A DNA stretch of 49,060 nucleotides from an uncultured Flavobacteriales bacterium (GTDB lineage: Bacteria > Bacteroidota > Bacteroidia > UBA10329): contig CALCGD010000084.1 in NCBI GenBank assembly GCA_937900875.1, positions 1-49,060 of the forward strand. The letters are read 5' to 3'. The notes below the pieces were generated by a model, which worked only from the letters and a program-made list of their open reading frames with translations, did not search any database and was not told where the DNA came from. Each line of letters opens with the position of its first letter. The stretch's first letter is position 1. The position numbers were made by a program, and so were the translations under genes. This document shows, in pieces, positions 24,075-33,032 of the stretch.

Positions 24075-25013
24075 ATGAGAGAATCTGGAAAACGGCCCGA
24101 AGGCAGAAATAAGCGCTCTGGTAAATCTGAGAGAGAATCCAATCAGGCCAAACCATTTGAAGTTTTTAGAAAGAAAATCAACCCTCCTAAGGAGAAGGCT
24201 GAAAGAACAGTTTCTAGCAAAAAGGAACTGGGCTATGGTAAAGGGAAGAAGCGGCCGGATGTAGAAGACACAAATACGCTGCCTAGATTGAACCAATATG
24301 TTGCAAAAGCTGGAGTTTGTTCTAGAAGACAGGCAGATGAGCTTATTGCAGCTGGTAAGGTAAAAGTCAATGGTAAGCCCGTTCGAACGATGGGGTACCG
24401 TGTTCAAGTGGATGATAAAGTTGAGTACGAAGGCAAGACGCTTATTGGAGAGGAGTTGCGCTATGTGTTGCTAAACAAACCCAAAGGCTTTCTGTGTACG
24501 GCATCTGACGAAAAAGACAGAAAAACCGTAATGGATTTGGTTAAAAAAGCCTGCAAAGAGCGCATTTACTCAGTAGGTAGATTGGATAGAGATACTACTG
24601 GACTTCTGCTTTTTACCAACGATGGGGAACTTGCAAAACGCCTAACTAATCCTGCAAGCAAAGTGAAAAAGGTTTATCACGTTGTACTTGATAAGCCAAT
24701 GATTGAAGAAGATTTGGTAGCTCTTTCTAGAGGTGTTGAACTTGAGGATGGAATGGTGAAGCCAGATGTAGTTAGTTATGTTCAAGACGCGCCAGATGGA
24801 ACTCAAATTGGGGTTCAAATAGACTCGGGAAAAAACCAAGTGGTTCGTAGAATATTTGAGCATATTGGCTACAACGTAATAAGACTGGACAGAGTATTAT
24901 TCGCCAATTTGACCAAGAAAGATGTACCACGAGGGAAGTGGAGGGTTCTTAGAGATAAAGAAGTGTCAATGCTAAAAGTTATTGCTGGTAAAACCAGTAC
25001 TAAAAAGGCTTAA
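24075..25013 (+). CDS. rRNA pseudouridine synthase, RsuA/RluB family
   Basis: A 312-residue RNA-modifying enzyme that converts specific uridines of rRNA to pseudouridine. A charged, probably disordered N-terminal extension (1-67, Lys/Arg/Glu-rich) precedes an S4 RNA-binding domain (about 70-115; LNQYVAKAGVCSRRQADEL) and the catalytic domain, with Asp171 in the GRLDRDTTGLLLFTNDGE motif. The C-terminus has the usual VVRRIFEHIGYNVIRLDRV. RluB (23S U2605) is the likely orthologue, but RluF or RsuA cannot be excluded by eye. The stop overlaps the stop of the converging basic repeat protein gene by 4 bases. Confidence 0.92.
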   Translation: MRESGKRPEGRNKRSGKSERESNQAKPFEVFRKKINPPKEKAERTVSSKKELGYGKGKKRPDVEDTNTLPRLNQYVAKAGVCSRRQADELIAAGKVKVNGKPVRTMGYRVQVDDKVEYEGKTLIGEELRYVLLNKPKGFLCTASDEKDRKTVMDLVKKACKERIYSVGRLDRDTTGLLLFTNDGELAKRLTNPASKVKKVYHVVLDKPMIEEDLVALSRGVELEDGMVKPDVVSYVQDAPDGTQIGVQIDSGKNQVVRRIFEHIGYNVIRLDRVLFANLTKKDVPRGKWRVLRDKEVSMLKVIAGKTSTKKA

Positions 25014-25858
25014 TCCGGCTTTTTCTCCGCAGGTTCGGGTAAAGGAATACTTGCCCGCTTATTTTTTCCAGAACGTTTTCCAATAGTGCCGCCCCACAAT
25101 CCAATTTGCGGCTCTCGGTGTGTTTTTACGCCAGCCACAGGATTGGTAGAACTTGCAAATGGAGTGTATTCGCTTCGGTTTGCCTTCGCCCGTTTTTGTT
25201 TACTTCTAAACTCACTTCTCTGTTTCTTGCCACTATTAAAGCGCTTTACCGTGGATCGAACAGCAAATTGAGAATCAACATTTACCTGCTTGGTTCGCTT
25301 TTTTCGGGTCGCAAATTCATCGGAGTTACTGTATCGGTTTCGTTTTGAACGCCTGTAAGCGAACTCATCAAAATCCTTGAAACGTTTGCTTCGTTTAGCA
25401 CGCGATGCAAATTCGTCATAGCTTCTAAACCGTCCTTTTTTCCTGCTTCTCGATGCAAATTCACCTTTGTCATTAAACCTACTTCGTCTACTTCTTTTTC
25501 GTGCAAACTCATCATATTCTTTAAACAAAGAGCGCCTTTTGGTCTTTCTGTTAAACTCTGAATACTCCTTAGTTTTTCCTGATTTCTTGTTCCGAAATGC
25601 GAAAGGGTCTTTTTGCGAAGAGTTAGATTTTTGCTTGGTTTTGGTGCTAAAAAAACTCCCCATTTGAGTTTTCTTCTTCCCCTTTCTTACGGCCGATGCA
25701 AACCCGCTTAACTTGTTTTTCTTATTTACGTTTATTTGGGTGAGCCCCATGGCAGGGCACGCTATCTGCGAAATAGCGTTTCCTGCATTTAGCAGTAAAA
25801 AGAATGATATGATTGTAAGAATCCGCAACAAAACAGTAAAACACAGCAAGTTAAGCAC
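25010..25858 (-). CDS. Very basic secreted protein with 16-residue repeats
   Basis: I do not recognise a family. The product (282 residues from a GTG at 25858; a TTG at 25828 would give 272) has a signal peptide (ILTIISFFLLLNAGNAISQ) and then an extremely Lys/Arg-rich body. Between about residues 94 and 205, seven near-perfect 16-residue units repeat, for example KEYDEFARKRSRRSRF, RSYDEFASRAKRSKRF and KDFDEFAYRRSKRNRY. The core is DEFA followed by a basic block ending in an aromatic residue. The final third is basic with GLWGGTIGKR and a proline-rich tail. It is probably disordered and may bind polyanions such as LPS, DNA or capsule in the envelope; this is inference. No Cys lipobox is evident. 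Confidence 0.7.
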   Translation of the reverse strand: MLNLLCFTVLLRILTIISFFLLLNAGNAISQIACPAMGLTQINVNKKNKLSGFASAVRKGKKKTQMGSFFSTKTKQKSNSSQKDPFAFRNKKSGKTKEYSEFNRKTKRRSLFKEYDEFARKRSRRSRFNDKGEFASRSRKKGRFRSYDEFASRAKRSKRFKDFDEFAYRRSKRNRYSNSDEFATRKKRTKQVNVDSQFAVRSTVKRFNSGKKQRSEFRSKQKRAKANRSEYTPFASSTNPVAGVKTHREPQIGLWGGTIGKRSGKNKRASIPLPEPAEKKPD

Positions 25859-25910
25859 TCCAAATCAATCGACTTAGTCCCTAACTTTAGGTTGGGGAAA
25901 AGTCAACATC

Positions 25911-26567
25911 ATGGGAAAACGTCTACTACTAGCAAGCGTTCTTACGCTTTACGGAATCAATTTGTTCGGTCAATCTATAAATGGCGTCAGTGTTTTGCCT
26001 CAAAATCCAACTTCCTCAGATGAGGTAATGTTGGATATTTCTGGAGACCGATGGTCGAGTGATATGTACATCAGCTCTATCACTGTAAGTCAGAATTTCA
26101 ATACTTGGAATGTTGACATTGAGTTTATGACCCAAGGTATTGGTTTGCCAGTTGTACTGCCCTTTGATACAATCATATCGCTTGGCATGATGGATATTGG
26201 TTATTACGATTGTCAAGTAAACGGAATATTCGATGGCTCGGTTCAAGACTTTGATGGCACTTCCTGGGCGGTTTTAGAGCCAGTTGGAGTTAATCATCCA
26301 ATAGCGGCTGAAGAATTGAAGTTCATCTGTTCTCCAAATCCAATTGTTAGTGATGCTAGTTTGAATATTTCTGTTCCTACAAATGGGAAGGTGACGATGA
26401 AAATTTATGATGTAATTGGACAAGAAATAGCTACCGTAATTGATAAGACACTATCTGTGGGTGTGCATCAAATAAAGTACCTGGCCGCGCATTTACCTGC
26501 TGGACGGTATTACTTTCACTTAACAGCCGATGGAAAAACGGTAGTTAAATCGGTGTTGAAGAGATGA
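25911..26567 (+). CDS. Small secreted protein with T9SS sorting domain
   Basis: A 218-residue exported protein with a signal peptide (MGKRLLLASVLTLYGINLFG, cleavage before QSINGV) and a type A T9SS sorting domain in the last 80 residues (ICSPNPIVSDASLNISV, MKIYDVIGQEI, LPAGRYYFHLTADGKTV). The passenger part is only about 110 residues, beta-rich and without a recognised motif. Function unknown. The stop directly abuts the stop of the converging peroxiredoxin gene. Confidence 0.85.
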   Translation: MGKRLLLASVLTLYGINLFGQSINGVSVLPQNPTSSDEVMLDISGDRWSSDMYISSITVSQNFNTWNVDIEFMTQGIGLPVVLPFDTIISLGMMDIGYYDCQVNGIFDGSVQDFDGTSWAVLEPVGVNHPIAAEELKFICSPNPIVSDASLNISVPTNGKVTMKIYDVIGQEIATVIDKTLSVGVHQIKYLAAHLPAGRYYFHLTADGKTVVKSVLKR

Positions 26568-27158
26568 TTATTTAAGTTCTGACAGGGCTTTAATAATGTC
26601 AACTACAGGCATTCTTTCTTTGTAGTTCACATCAAAATGGACAGCTGAAATTGTTCCATCAGGTTTGATGATGTAAGTAGCTGGAACAGGCAAAATCCTA
26701 TCATCATTACCGCTAGCTCTTTCTAGGTTTATTCCGAAACCCTGATAGCGTTTGAAGGTTTTGTCGTCTAATCGAAAACTAACATTCCAAGCATCCATAA
26801 TTACATGGCTCGTGTCTGAAATAATAGAAAAAGAAGCCTTCGATTTCTTGATTGTTTGGTCAATATATTTTGGGAGTTCTGGGGCAATTGCCACAACTGA
26901 AGCTCCCATTTCTGCTATCCGCTCCAACGCATCTTGTAGCTGACTCATGTGCTTGTTGCAGTATGGGCACCATTCGCCTCGGTAAAAAACAACTACCACA
27001 GGACCGTTTTCTAAGGCTTGCGAAAGCGAATACGCGGTTCCAAGGTTGTCAATCGCTTCAATCTCTGGCGCTTTAGAGCCTAACTTCATTGCGGCAGGTT
27101 CTTGAGCATAGACCGAGACGGAAAGCAATGTTAAAATCAGAAAAGTTGGGAGTTTCAT
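26568..27158 (-). CDS. Exported peroxiredoxin-like protein (AhpC/TSA family)
   Basis: A 196-residue thioredoxin-fold protein with a signal peptide (MKLPTFLILTLLSVSVYAQ). The redox centre appears as VVFYRGEWCPYCNKHMSQL, with a CxxC pair rather than the single peroxidatic Cys of classical AhpC. Members of this peroxiredoxin-like subfamily are thought to reduce peroxides or disulfides; the signal peptide places it in the periplasm. It is the last gene of a minus-strand run that starts at trkA, 7 bases after the stop of the ion-channel gene. Confidence 0.87.
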   Translation of the reverse strand: MKLPTFLILTLLSVSVYAQEPAAMKLGSKAPEIEAIDNLGTAYSLSQALENGPVVVVFYRGEWCPYCNKHMSQLQDALERIAEMGASVVAIAPELPKYIDQTIKKSKASFSIISDTSHVIMDAWNVSFRLDDKTFKRYQGFGINLERASGNDDRILPVPATYIIKPDGTISAVHFDVNYKERMPVVDIIKALSELK

Positions 27159-27165
27159 GTTTGGT

Positions 27166-28059
27166 CTAAACTATTTTCTCACCGCATTTGTTGCAGAAGC
27201 GTGATTCTGGCAAATGTTCTGCCTCGCCACAACGTGTGCATTGTAAAACGGAACCGTGATCTTTACTTGCATTAGCCACCTCAACACTCACGATGCCCGT
27301 TGGGACGGCAATAATGCTGTAACCTAAAATCATAATAAGAGCTGCCACAAACTGCCCAGTTGTCGTTGCTGGAGCAATGTCGCCATAGCCAACGGTAGTT
27401 AGGGTAACAATTGCCCAATAAATACTACGAGGAATACTATCGAACCCATTTTCTCCGCCCTCAATCATATACATTAATGTGCCAAGTATGACTGCCATAG
27501 TTACAACAGCTGTGAGAAAAACGAATATTTTCTCCTTGCTTGACTTCATTGCAACCACCAGCATTTCTGCTCCTTTCAGATAACGTACGAGTTTTAGGAT
27601 TCTGAATACGCGTAGCAAACGAATTGCACGAATGACCAGCAGGAAATGTGACCCAACCACCAAAAGGCTTAAGAATGTTGGAATAATAGCTAGGAGATCC
27701 ACAATGCCTAAAAAGCTGAACGCATACTTTTTTGGCTCTTCAGATGCCCATAATCTTAGGACATATTCTAAGGTGAAGAAAATCGTGAACGCCCATTCGA
27801 TAATGTAAAGAGAAGGGCCGTGTTGGTTTCTGAAGGTTGGTATGCTTTCAAGCATAATTGCAACCAGACTGAGAACGATTGCCCAAAGAAGCACAACATC
27901 AAATTGCTTTCCCCATCGGGTTTCAACACCAAAAATGACTTCTTCTACAATTAGCCGAAAATGTTTAATCGAAAGCCGATGATGGAATGCATCAGGGTCA
28001 TCGCTCAGAATGCGCTTGAGTAAATGGCGACTAATTTTTTTTAGTGGTTCGAAAGGCAT
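27166..28059 (-). CDS. Voltage-gated-type potassium channel with C-terminal zinc ribbon
   Basis: A 297-residue six-helix channel subunit. S1-S3 span about residues 53-140. S4 carries regularly spaced arginines (RAIRLLRVFRILKLVRYLKG), and S5/S6 flank a potassium selectivity filter TTVGYGD. The C-terminus has a four-cysteine zinc ribbon (CTRCGEAEHLPESRFCNKCG) not found in the simplest Kv channels. It should pass potassium across the inner membrane in response to voltage. It lies 18 bases downstream of the YdeI-like gene in the same direction as trkH and trkA, which ties it to potassium homeostasis. Confidence 0.92.
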   Translation of the reverse strand: MPFEPLKKISRHLLKRILSDDPDAFHHRLSIKHFRLIVEEVIFGVETRWGKQFDVVLLWAIVLSLVAIMLESIPTFRNQHGPSLYIIEWAFTIFFTLEYVLRLWASEEPKKYAFSFLGIVDLLAIIPTFLSLLVVGSHFLLVIRAIRLLRVFRILKLVRYLKGAEMLVVAMKSSKEKIFVFLTAVVTMAVILGTLMYMIEGGENGFDSIPRSIYWAIVTLTTVGYGDIAPATTTGQFVAALIMILGYSIIAVPTGIVSVEVANASKDHGSVLQCTRCGEAEHLPESRFCNKCGEKIV

Positions 28060-28077
28060 TTGGATAAAGGTAGTTTC

Positions 28078-28599
28078 TCAGCCTTGTTTCGCAGCTTGAT
28101 TAGCTGACTTCATCTCAATGTTTAGCAATTTAAAGTCAGGTTGACCTTTCTGATTGATTATATGTTGACTCATTACTAGTGCTCTTCTAATCTTAATATC
28201 AGAGCTTTTAACGTTGTCGCTCCAATAAATAAGCGTTCGTTGTCTGCCTTTAGTAAGTGAATGGAAGATTTTATCTGCATCTGGATTTTGATCTAATACC
28301 TCACGTAGCTCCTCGCTCATGACCACACCATATTCGGATCGGTCTTTTTCCAGCTCAACTTGAATTGTTTCACCCCTAACTAGGCCTAATTTTTTACAGC
28401 GTTCGCGATTAAGCATGATGCGATAACCATCTTCCCCATCGGCATGAATTGCGCAGTGATATTTTACTTCGCCATTCACTTTTGTGATTACTCGCCTGTC
28501 AATTCCTTCGATGAGAGATTCGGCAATATCGTTTGGTACCGAGAAGTACCAATGATAAATATCTGAGTTTGCCTTATCTAATTTGGATTCGAACCTCAT
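28078..28599 (-). CDS. DUF1905 / YdeI-like protein
   Basis: A 173-residue protein. The N-terminal half (about 1-95; a YHCAIHADGEDGYRIMLNRE strand region and GLVRGETIQVELEKD) fits DUF1905, a small beta-barrel. The C-terminal half (EELREVLDQNPDADKIFHSL) fits the bacteriocin-protection YdeI/OmpD-associated helical domain. The biochemical function is not established. Its ATG overlaps the trkH stop by one base (TAATG), so it is translationally coupled to the potassium uptake genes, although no direct link with potassium is known to me. Confidence 0.82.
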   Translation of the reverse strand: MRFESKLDKANSDIYHWYFSVPNDIAESLIEGIDRRVITKVNGEVKYHCAIHADGEDGYRIMLNRERCKKLGLVRGETIQVELEKDRSEYGVVMSEELREVLDQNPDADKIFHSLTKGRQRTLIYWSDNVKSSDIKIRRALVMSQHIINQKGQPDFKLLNIEMKSANQAAKQG

Positions 28600-30053
28600 T
28601 AATGTCTACTCCAAAAATACGGAGTGAACAGAATTAGAACCGTAAAGAGTTCCAATCGCCCAATAAGCATTAGGATAGCCAAAAACCATTTGGCGCCAGA
28701 AGGAAGCCATGCAAAGTTGTCTACCGGACCAACATCGCCAATACCTGGGCCAACATTACCTAAAGACGTGGCCACAGACCCTATAGCCGTAAGCAGGTCC
28801 ACTCCAAACATGGTCATAATAACGGACCCAAGGGCAAAAATGATAATGTAGGTCATAATAAAGGCTACCACGTTGAAGGTGATAGATTGGTCTACTGCTC
28901 GTCCGTTTAAACGAACAGGAATAATTGCCGATGGGTGTAATTGGCGCTTCAGCTCTAAGATGCTGTTCTTCACCAAAATAATGTGTCTAACAATTTTTAC
29001 TCCACCAGCGGTTGATCCTGCAGAACCTCCAAAAAACAGTAGGATAAAGAAAACCATGGTGATAAAAGGCGTCCAACTAGTGTAATCTGCAGACACAAAT
29101 CCGGTGGTGGTTATGAGCGAAACAATCTGAAAGATAGTGTCTCTAAATGCCTTCTCAAAACCGTCCCCATCGACACTTGCAACCACTACCGACACGGCTA
29201 GAGTAAGCCCAACAGTAATACCCGCATAGTATCTAAACTCTTCGTTTTGCAATACTTTTTTAAAGTTGCCTACTAGTCCGAAATAGGTTAGCGTAAAGCT
29301 GGTTCCAGCCATAAACATGAAGAAAGTAATGATGTACTGAATAGCTGGTGAAAACTCGGCTGCACTTGAGTTGAATGTTGAAAAGCCACCCGTTGCCATA
29401 GTTGTCATAGCATGATTTAGCGCATCAAACCAAGTCATTCCGGCAACCCGAAGCAGCAAGAATTCTGCAGCCGTAAGTCCGACATAAATAAGCCATAACC
29501 GTTTGGCAGTGTCTCTAATTTTGGGAGCGAGTTTGTCTGCTTTTAATCCTGGCGATTCTGCCACAAATAGCTGCATTCCACCGATTCCTAAAATTGGCAG
29601 AATCGCAACTGCGAGCACAATAATTCCCATACCTCCAATCCATTGAGTCATGCTACGCCAAAACAGAATATCCTTGGGAATGAGCGTTAAATCTGTAATT
29701 ATTGAAGCGCCCGTTGTTGTATAGCCAGAGAGGGTTTCGAAAAAAGCATCGGTAAAACTTACAACACTGCCACTCATAATGTATGGCAGGGTGCCAGAAA
29801 GTGACATCACTATCCAACCGAAACTTACAATGAGAAATCCTTCCCTCTTTCTAATGTTCGGTTTTTCTGACGACCTAGTCAGTACCCAAATCATCATGCC
29901 CAAACCAATGGTAGCAGTTGCTGAAAACCCCATAGGCACCAAATCTTCTATGTTGAAATAGAAGGAAGCTGGTAAACAAAGAATCATGAACAAGCCATTG
30001 AACAGCAATAGCAGTCCAAGAACATTCAGAACAACCCGGTAATTAACCCCCAT
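28599..30053 (-). CDS. trkH: Trk-type potassium uptake protein, membrane subunit TrkH
   Basis: A 484-residue inner-membrane potassium transporter with the fourfold pore-loop repeat of the Trk/Ktr/HKT family. The glycine filter segments are visible in TLSGYTTTGASII, TTMATGGFSTF, LITTTGFVSADYT and ATSLGNVGPGIGD. It pairs with the cytoplasmic gating subunit TrkA, whose gene lies directly upstream with no gap (stop at 30054, start at 30053). The length and about ten to twelve membrane segments are normal for TrkH. Confidence 0.95.
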   Translation of the reverse strand: MGVNYRVVLNVLGLLLLFNGLFMILCLPASFYFNIEDLVPMGFSATATIGLGMMIWVLTRSSEKPNIRKREGFLIVSFGWIVMSLSGTLPYIMSGSVVSFTDAFFETLSGYTTTGASIITDLTLIPKDILFWRSMTQWIGGMGIIVLAVAILPILGIGGMQLFVAESPGLKADKLAPKIRDTAKRLWLIYVGLTAAEFLLLRVAGMTWFDALNHAMTTMATGGFSTFNSSAAEFSPAIQYIITFFMFMAGTSFTLTYFGLVGNFKKVLQNEEFRYYAGITVGLTLAVSVVVASVDGDGFEKAFRDTIFQIVSLITTTGFVSADYTSWTPFITMVFFILLFFGGSAGSTAGGVKIVRHIILVKNSILELKRQLHPSAIIPVRLNGRAVDQSITFNVVAFIMTYIIIFALGSVIMTMFGVDLLTAIGSVATSLGNVGPGIGDVGPVDNFAWLPSGAKWFLAILMLIGRLELFTVLILFTPYFWSRH

Positions 30054-31391
30054 TTAGAAATAGCTTTCCACTTTGTGTATGCATTCTGGTTGAGCAACAA
30101 CCACAACGTGGTCTAGAGCTTCAAAGGAAAAATCTCCATTTGGAGTATAGCTGCGCCCGTTTCTAATTACTCCGCCAACAATAGCTGATTTAGGGAAATT
30201 GATGCTTTTTAGTTTTTTGCCTACCACAGGCGATTTTGCATTCACTTCAAATTCAACCACCTCTGCATCAACTCCGTGTAAACTGGTGAGCGAAACAACT
30301 TCTCCTTTTCTGATATGGCGGAAAATGAAATTGGCAGCTATCAGCTTCTTGTTAATCATTGTGTCAACACCAATATTCTGCGAGAGATGGATATAATCCA
30401 TATTCTCTACCAAAGCGATGGTTTTTTTAACCTTATGGTTTTTGGCAACTAAGCAAGAGATTATGTTGGTTTCTGAGTTATCAGTTACCGCAATAAAAGC
30501 ATCCATTTGGTCGATGCCTTCTTCTTCCAACAATTCCACATCGCTGCCATTTCCATGAATAACGAGAGTTCCTCGTAATTCATCTGCAAGTTCAAAACAA
30601 CGGTCCTTATCTGCCTCAATCAATTTCACATTGAATTTTAGGCTGAGTTTTTTGGCTGTATGAACGCCAACCTCATTTCCACCTAAAATCATGATGTTTT
30701 TTATTCGCTTGCGTTCTTTTCCTGAAAGGCCAAGAATGTGGTTCATTGCATCTTTCTGTGCAATGAAATAGACGTGATCTCCAATATGAAAAGTCACATC
30801 GCCACGCGGAATAATAGTTTTATTGCTACGCAGGATTGCAACGGTTAGAAAATTGTTTTCTGGGTTCAGATATGCGGCTTCAGAAACCGTTTTCCCAGCC
30901 ATTGGGCTTTCTTCTTCAATAGAAATACCAACAAGATTTAAAAGGCCTCGGTCAAACTCAAATGAATCCGTAAACGCTACGTCTTTTAGCAGTCTTTTTA
31001 TCTCCCGCGCAGCAAGTGTTTCGGTGCTGATGATTTCATCAATGCCTAATTTCTCAAGATCTAACTTCTCGCGTTTCAGTAAAAACTCCGTGTTTCTAAC
31101 ACGGGCAATTGTTCTTTTTGCGCCAAGATGTTTTGCAATAATGCAGGTAGAAATGTTGGTCTCTTCCGAGTTTGTTGCGGCAATAACCAAACTGGCTTTT
31201 GAAACATTCGCCTCTTCCAAAACCGAATATGAGATAGAGTTCCCCTTTATGGTAGCAATATCCAAGTGTTCGGCAGCGTATTTCAGCTTCTCCCCATCGG
31301 TGTCGATGAGCGCGATGTCTTGGTTTTCTTGAACGAGCAATTTGGCAAGGTGAAACCCTACATCTCCTGCTCCAGCAATTATGATTCTCAT
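30054..31391 (-). CDS. trkA: Trk system potassium uptake protein TrkA
   Basis: A 445-residue peripheral protein that gates TrkH by binding NAD(H) or ATP. It is a tandem of two RCK units: Rossmann domain 1 (MRIIIAGAGDVGFHLAKLL), TrkA_C domain 1 (about 145-225), Rossmann domain 2 (NIMILGGNEVGVHTAKKLS) and TrkA_C domain 2 (about 370-445). The ATG at 31391 starts directly at the first strand, so it was preferred to a TTG six codons upstream. It is the first gene of the run trkA, trkH, YdeI-like, K channel, peroxiredoxin, and diverges from the monooxygenase gene across 122 bases. Confidence 0.95.
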   Translation of the reverse strand: MRIIIAGAGDVGFHLAKLLVQENQDIALIDTDGEKLKYAAEHLDIATIKGNSISYSVLEEANVSKASLVIAATNSEETNISTCIIAKHLGAKRTIARVRNTEFLLKREKLDLEKLGIDEIISTETLAAREIKRLLKDVAFTDSFEFDRGLLNLVGISIEEESPMAGKTVSEAAYLNPENNFLTVAILRSNKTIIPRGDVTFHIGDHVYFIAQKDAMNHILGLSGKERKRIKNIMILGGNEVGVHTAKKLSLKFNVKLIEADKDRCFELADELRGTLVIHGNGSDVELLEEEGIDQMDAFIAVTDNSETNIISCLVAKNHKVKKTIALVENMDYIHLSQNIGVDTMINKKLIAANFIFRHIRKGEVVSLTSLHGVDAEVVEFEVNAKSPVVGKKLKSINFPKSAIVGGVIRNGRSYTPNGDFSFEALDHVVVVAQPECIHKVESYF

Positions 31392-31513
31392 GGTCGAAAA
31401 GTCGGACAAAGGTATATGCCGCTAACTACAATTGCTATGAAATATCTCATAATGCATGTAGTTCTCCCTTTCTAGGTAAGTATCACTAACATTACAATAA
31501 CAGAATCATATTT

Positions 31514-32956
31514 ATGATGGAACTTGATGTAGTAATAGTGGGCGCAGGACTTTCAGGTATTGGAGCGGCTTATCATGTACAAAACAGCTGTCCAGACCGA
31601 ACCTTTACCGTGCTTGAGGGCAGAAGCGCCATCGGTGGAACATGGGATTTATTTAAATACCCAGGTATTCGATCTGATTCCGATATGTACACGTTTGGGT
31701 TTCCTTTTCACCCTTGGAAGAACCCTAAGGCAATCGCGGATGCACCCTCTATTTTGGAATACATCAACGACACTGTAGATACTTTTGATTTACGTAAACA
31801 CATTCAGTTTGGAAAACGAGTAGTTGGTGCAAATTGGTCTTCGGAGCACAAGAAATGGCATTTAACGGTTGAGTGTTCGGAAACAGGTAATCAGGAAATA
31901 GTTGGCTGTCAATTTCTGTTTATGTGCAGCGGTTATTACGATTACACGGGTGGATACGAGCCCGAATTTCCGAATGCAGATGTGTTTGAAGGGGTTAAAA
32001 TCCATCCCCAGAAATGGGATGTGAATTTGGACTATTCCGATAAGAAAGTGGTCATAATTGGAAGTGGGGCTACCGCAGTTACGCTGGTGCCAGAACTCGC
32101 CAAAACGGCTAAAGAAGTAACCATGCTTCAACGCTCTCCAACTTTCATCTTAAACCTTCCAAGTGAGGACATATTTGCAAATACACTGAAGAAAGGGCTA
32201 CCCAAACAAGTCGCTCATAACATTGCCAGGTGGAAGAACATTCTCCTTAGCATTGCGATGTATAAAGCGAGTAGAAAGTGGCCGCAAGGAGTGAGCAATC
32301 TGCTTCGAAAGCAAATTAAAAGAACGCTTGGCGATAAGTACCACGACAAAGACTTTACACCTAAATACAATCCGTGGGACCAACGGCTTTGCTTAGTGCC
32401 AGATAACGACTTGTTTAAGGCCATAAAATCGGGCAAAGCGAGAATTGTTACAGATACGATTAAGTCTTTTGTGAAGGATGGAATTGAACTTGATTCTGGT
32501 GGTAAGATTGAAGCAGACATTATAGTTACCGCTACCGGGTTAAAAGTTCAGTTGTTTGGAGGGATGAAGCTAAATGTTGATGAAAAACCGCTTGACCTTT
32601 CTCAGTCGCCAGCATTTAAAGGCGTAATGCTAAGCGACATTCCCAACTTTGCTTTTGCGGTTGGTTACACCAACGCTTCATGGACATTAAAAAGCGACCT
32701 GAATTGCATCTTTCTAACCAAAGTATTGAACTACATGAAAGAGAATGATTACTCGGTTTGTATTCCAAAGTTTGATCACGAAAACATGCAAAAGGAGGAG
32801 CTTTTAGATTTCGATGCGGGCTATATTAAACGTGCTAAAAACGAGCTACCAAAGCAAGGCACCGAGGGTCCGTGGAAAGTGCATCAGAACTACATCAAAG
32901 ACTTGTTTGCTCTGAAGTACGGAAGCGTGAAGGATAAGTACCTCGATTACCAATAA
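31514..32956 (+). CDS. Flavin-containing Baeyer-Villiger monooxygenase, EthA-like
   Basis: A 480-residue FAD- and NADPH-dependent monooxygenase that would insert oxygen next to a carbonyl group of ketones. Features in order: FAD-binding GAGLSGIG near residue 10; GGTWDLFKYPGIRSDSDMYT (about 42-61); the Baeyer-Villiger fingerprint FEGVKIHPQKWD (F-x-G-x3-H-x3-W-D); NADPH-binding GSGATAVT; and FAVGYTNASWTLK near the C-terminus. From memory the sequence follows the mycobacterial ethionamide activator EthA along its full length. No TetR-type repressor like EthR lies beside it. The natural substrate is unknown. Two adjacent ATG codons (31514, 31517) could start it. Confidence 0.93.
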   Translation: MMELDVVIVGAGLSGIGAAYHVQNSCPDRTFTVLEGRSAIGGTWDLFKYPGIRSDSDMYTFGFPFHPWKNPKAIADAPSILEYINDTVDTFDLRKHIQFGKRVVGANWSSEHKKWHLTVECSETGNQEIVGCQFLFMCSGYYDYTGGYEPEFPNADVFEGVKIHPQKWDVNLDYSDKKVVIIGSGATAVTLVPELAKTAKEVTMLQRSPTFILNLPSEDIFANTLKKGLPKQVAHNIARWKNILLSIAMYKASRKWPQGVSNLLRKQIKRTLGDKYHDKDFTPKYNPWDQRLCLVPDNDLFKAIKSGKARIVTDTIKSFVKDGIELDSGGKIEADIIVTATGLKVQLFGGMKLNVDEKPLDLSQSPAFKGVMLSDIPNFAFAVGYTNASWTLKSDLNCIFLTKVLNYMKENDYSVCIPKFDHENMQKEELLDFDAGYIKRAKNELPKQGTEGPWKVHQNYIKDLFALKYGSVKDKYLDYQ

Positions 32957-33032
32957 GAATTCGGCCGTTAAACCGTTCTAATTTCCTACAATTTGCACCT
33001 CTAGCACAAGCTATTGGTTAAATTTGCAACCG

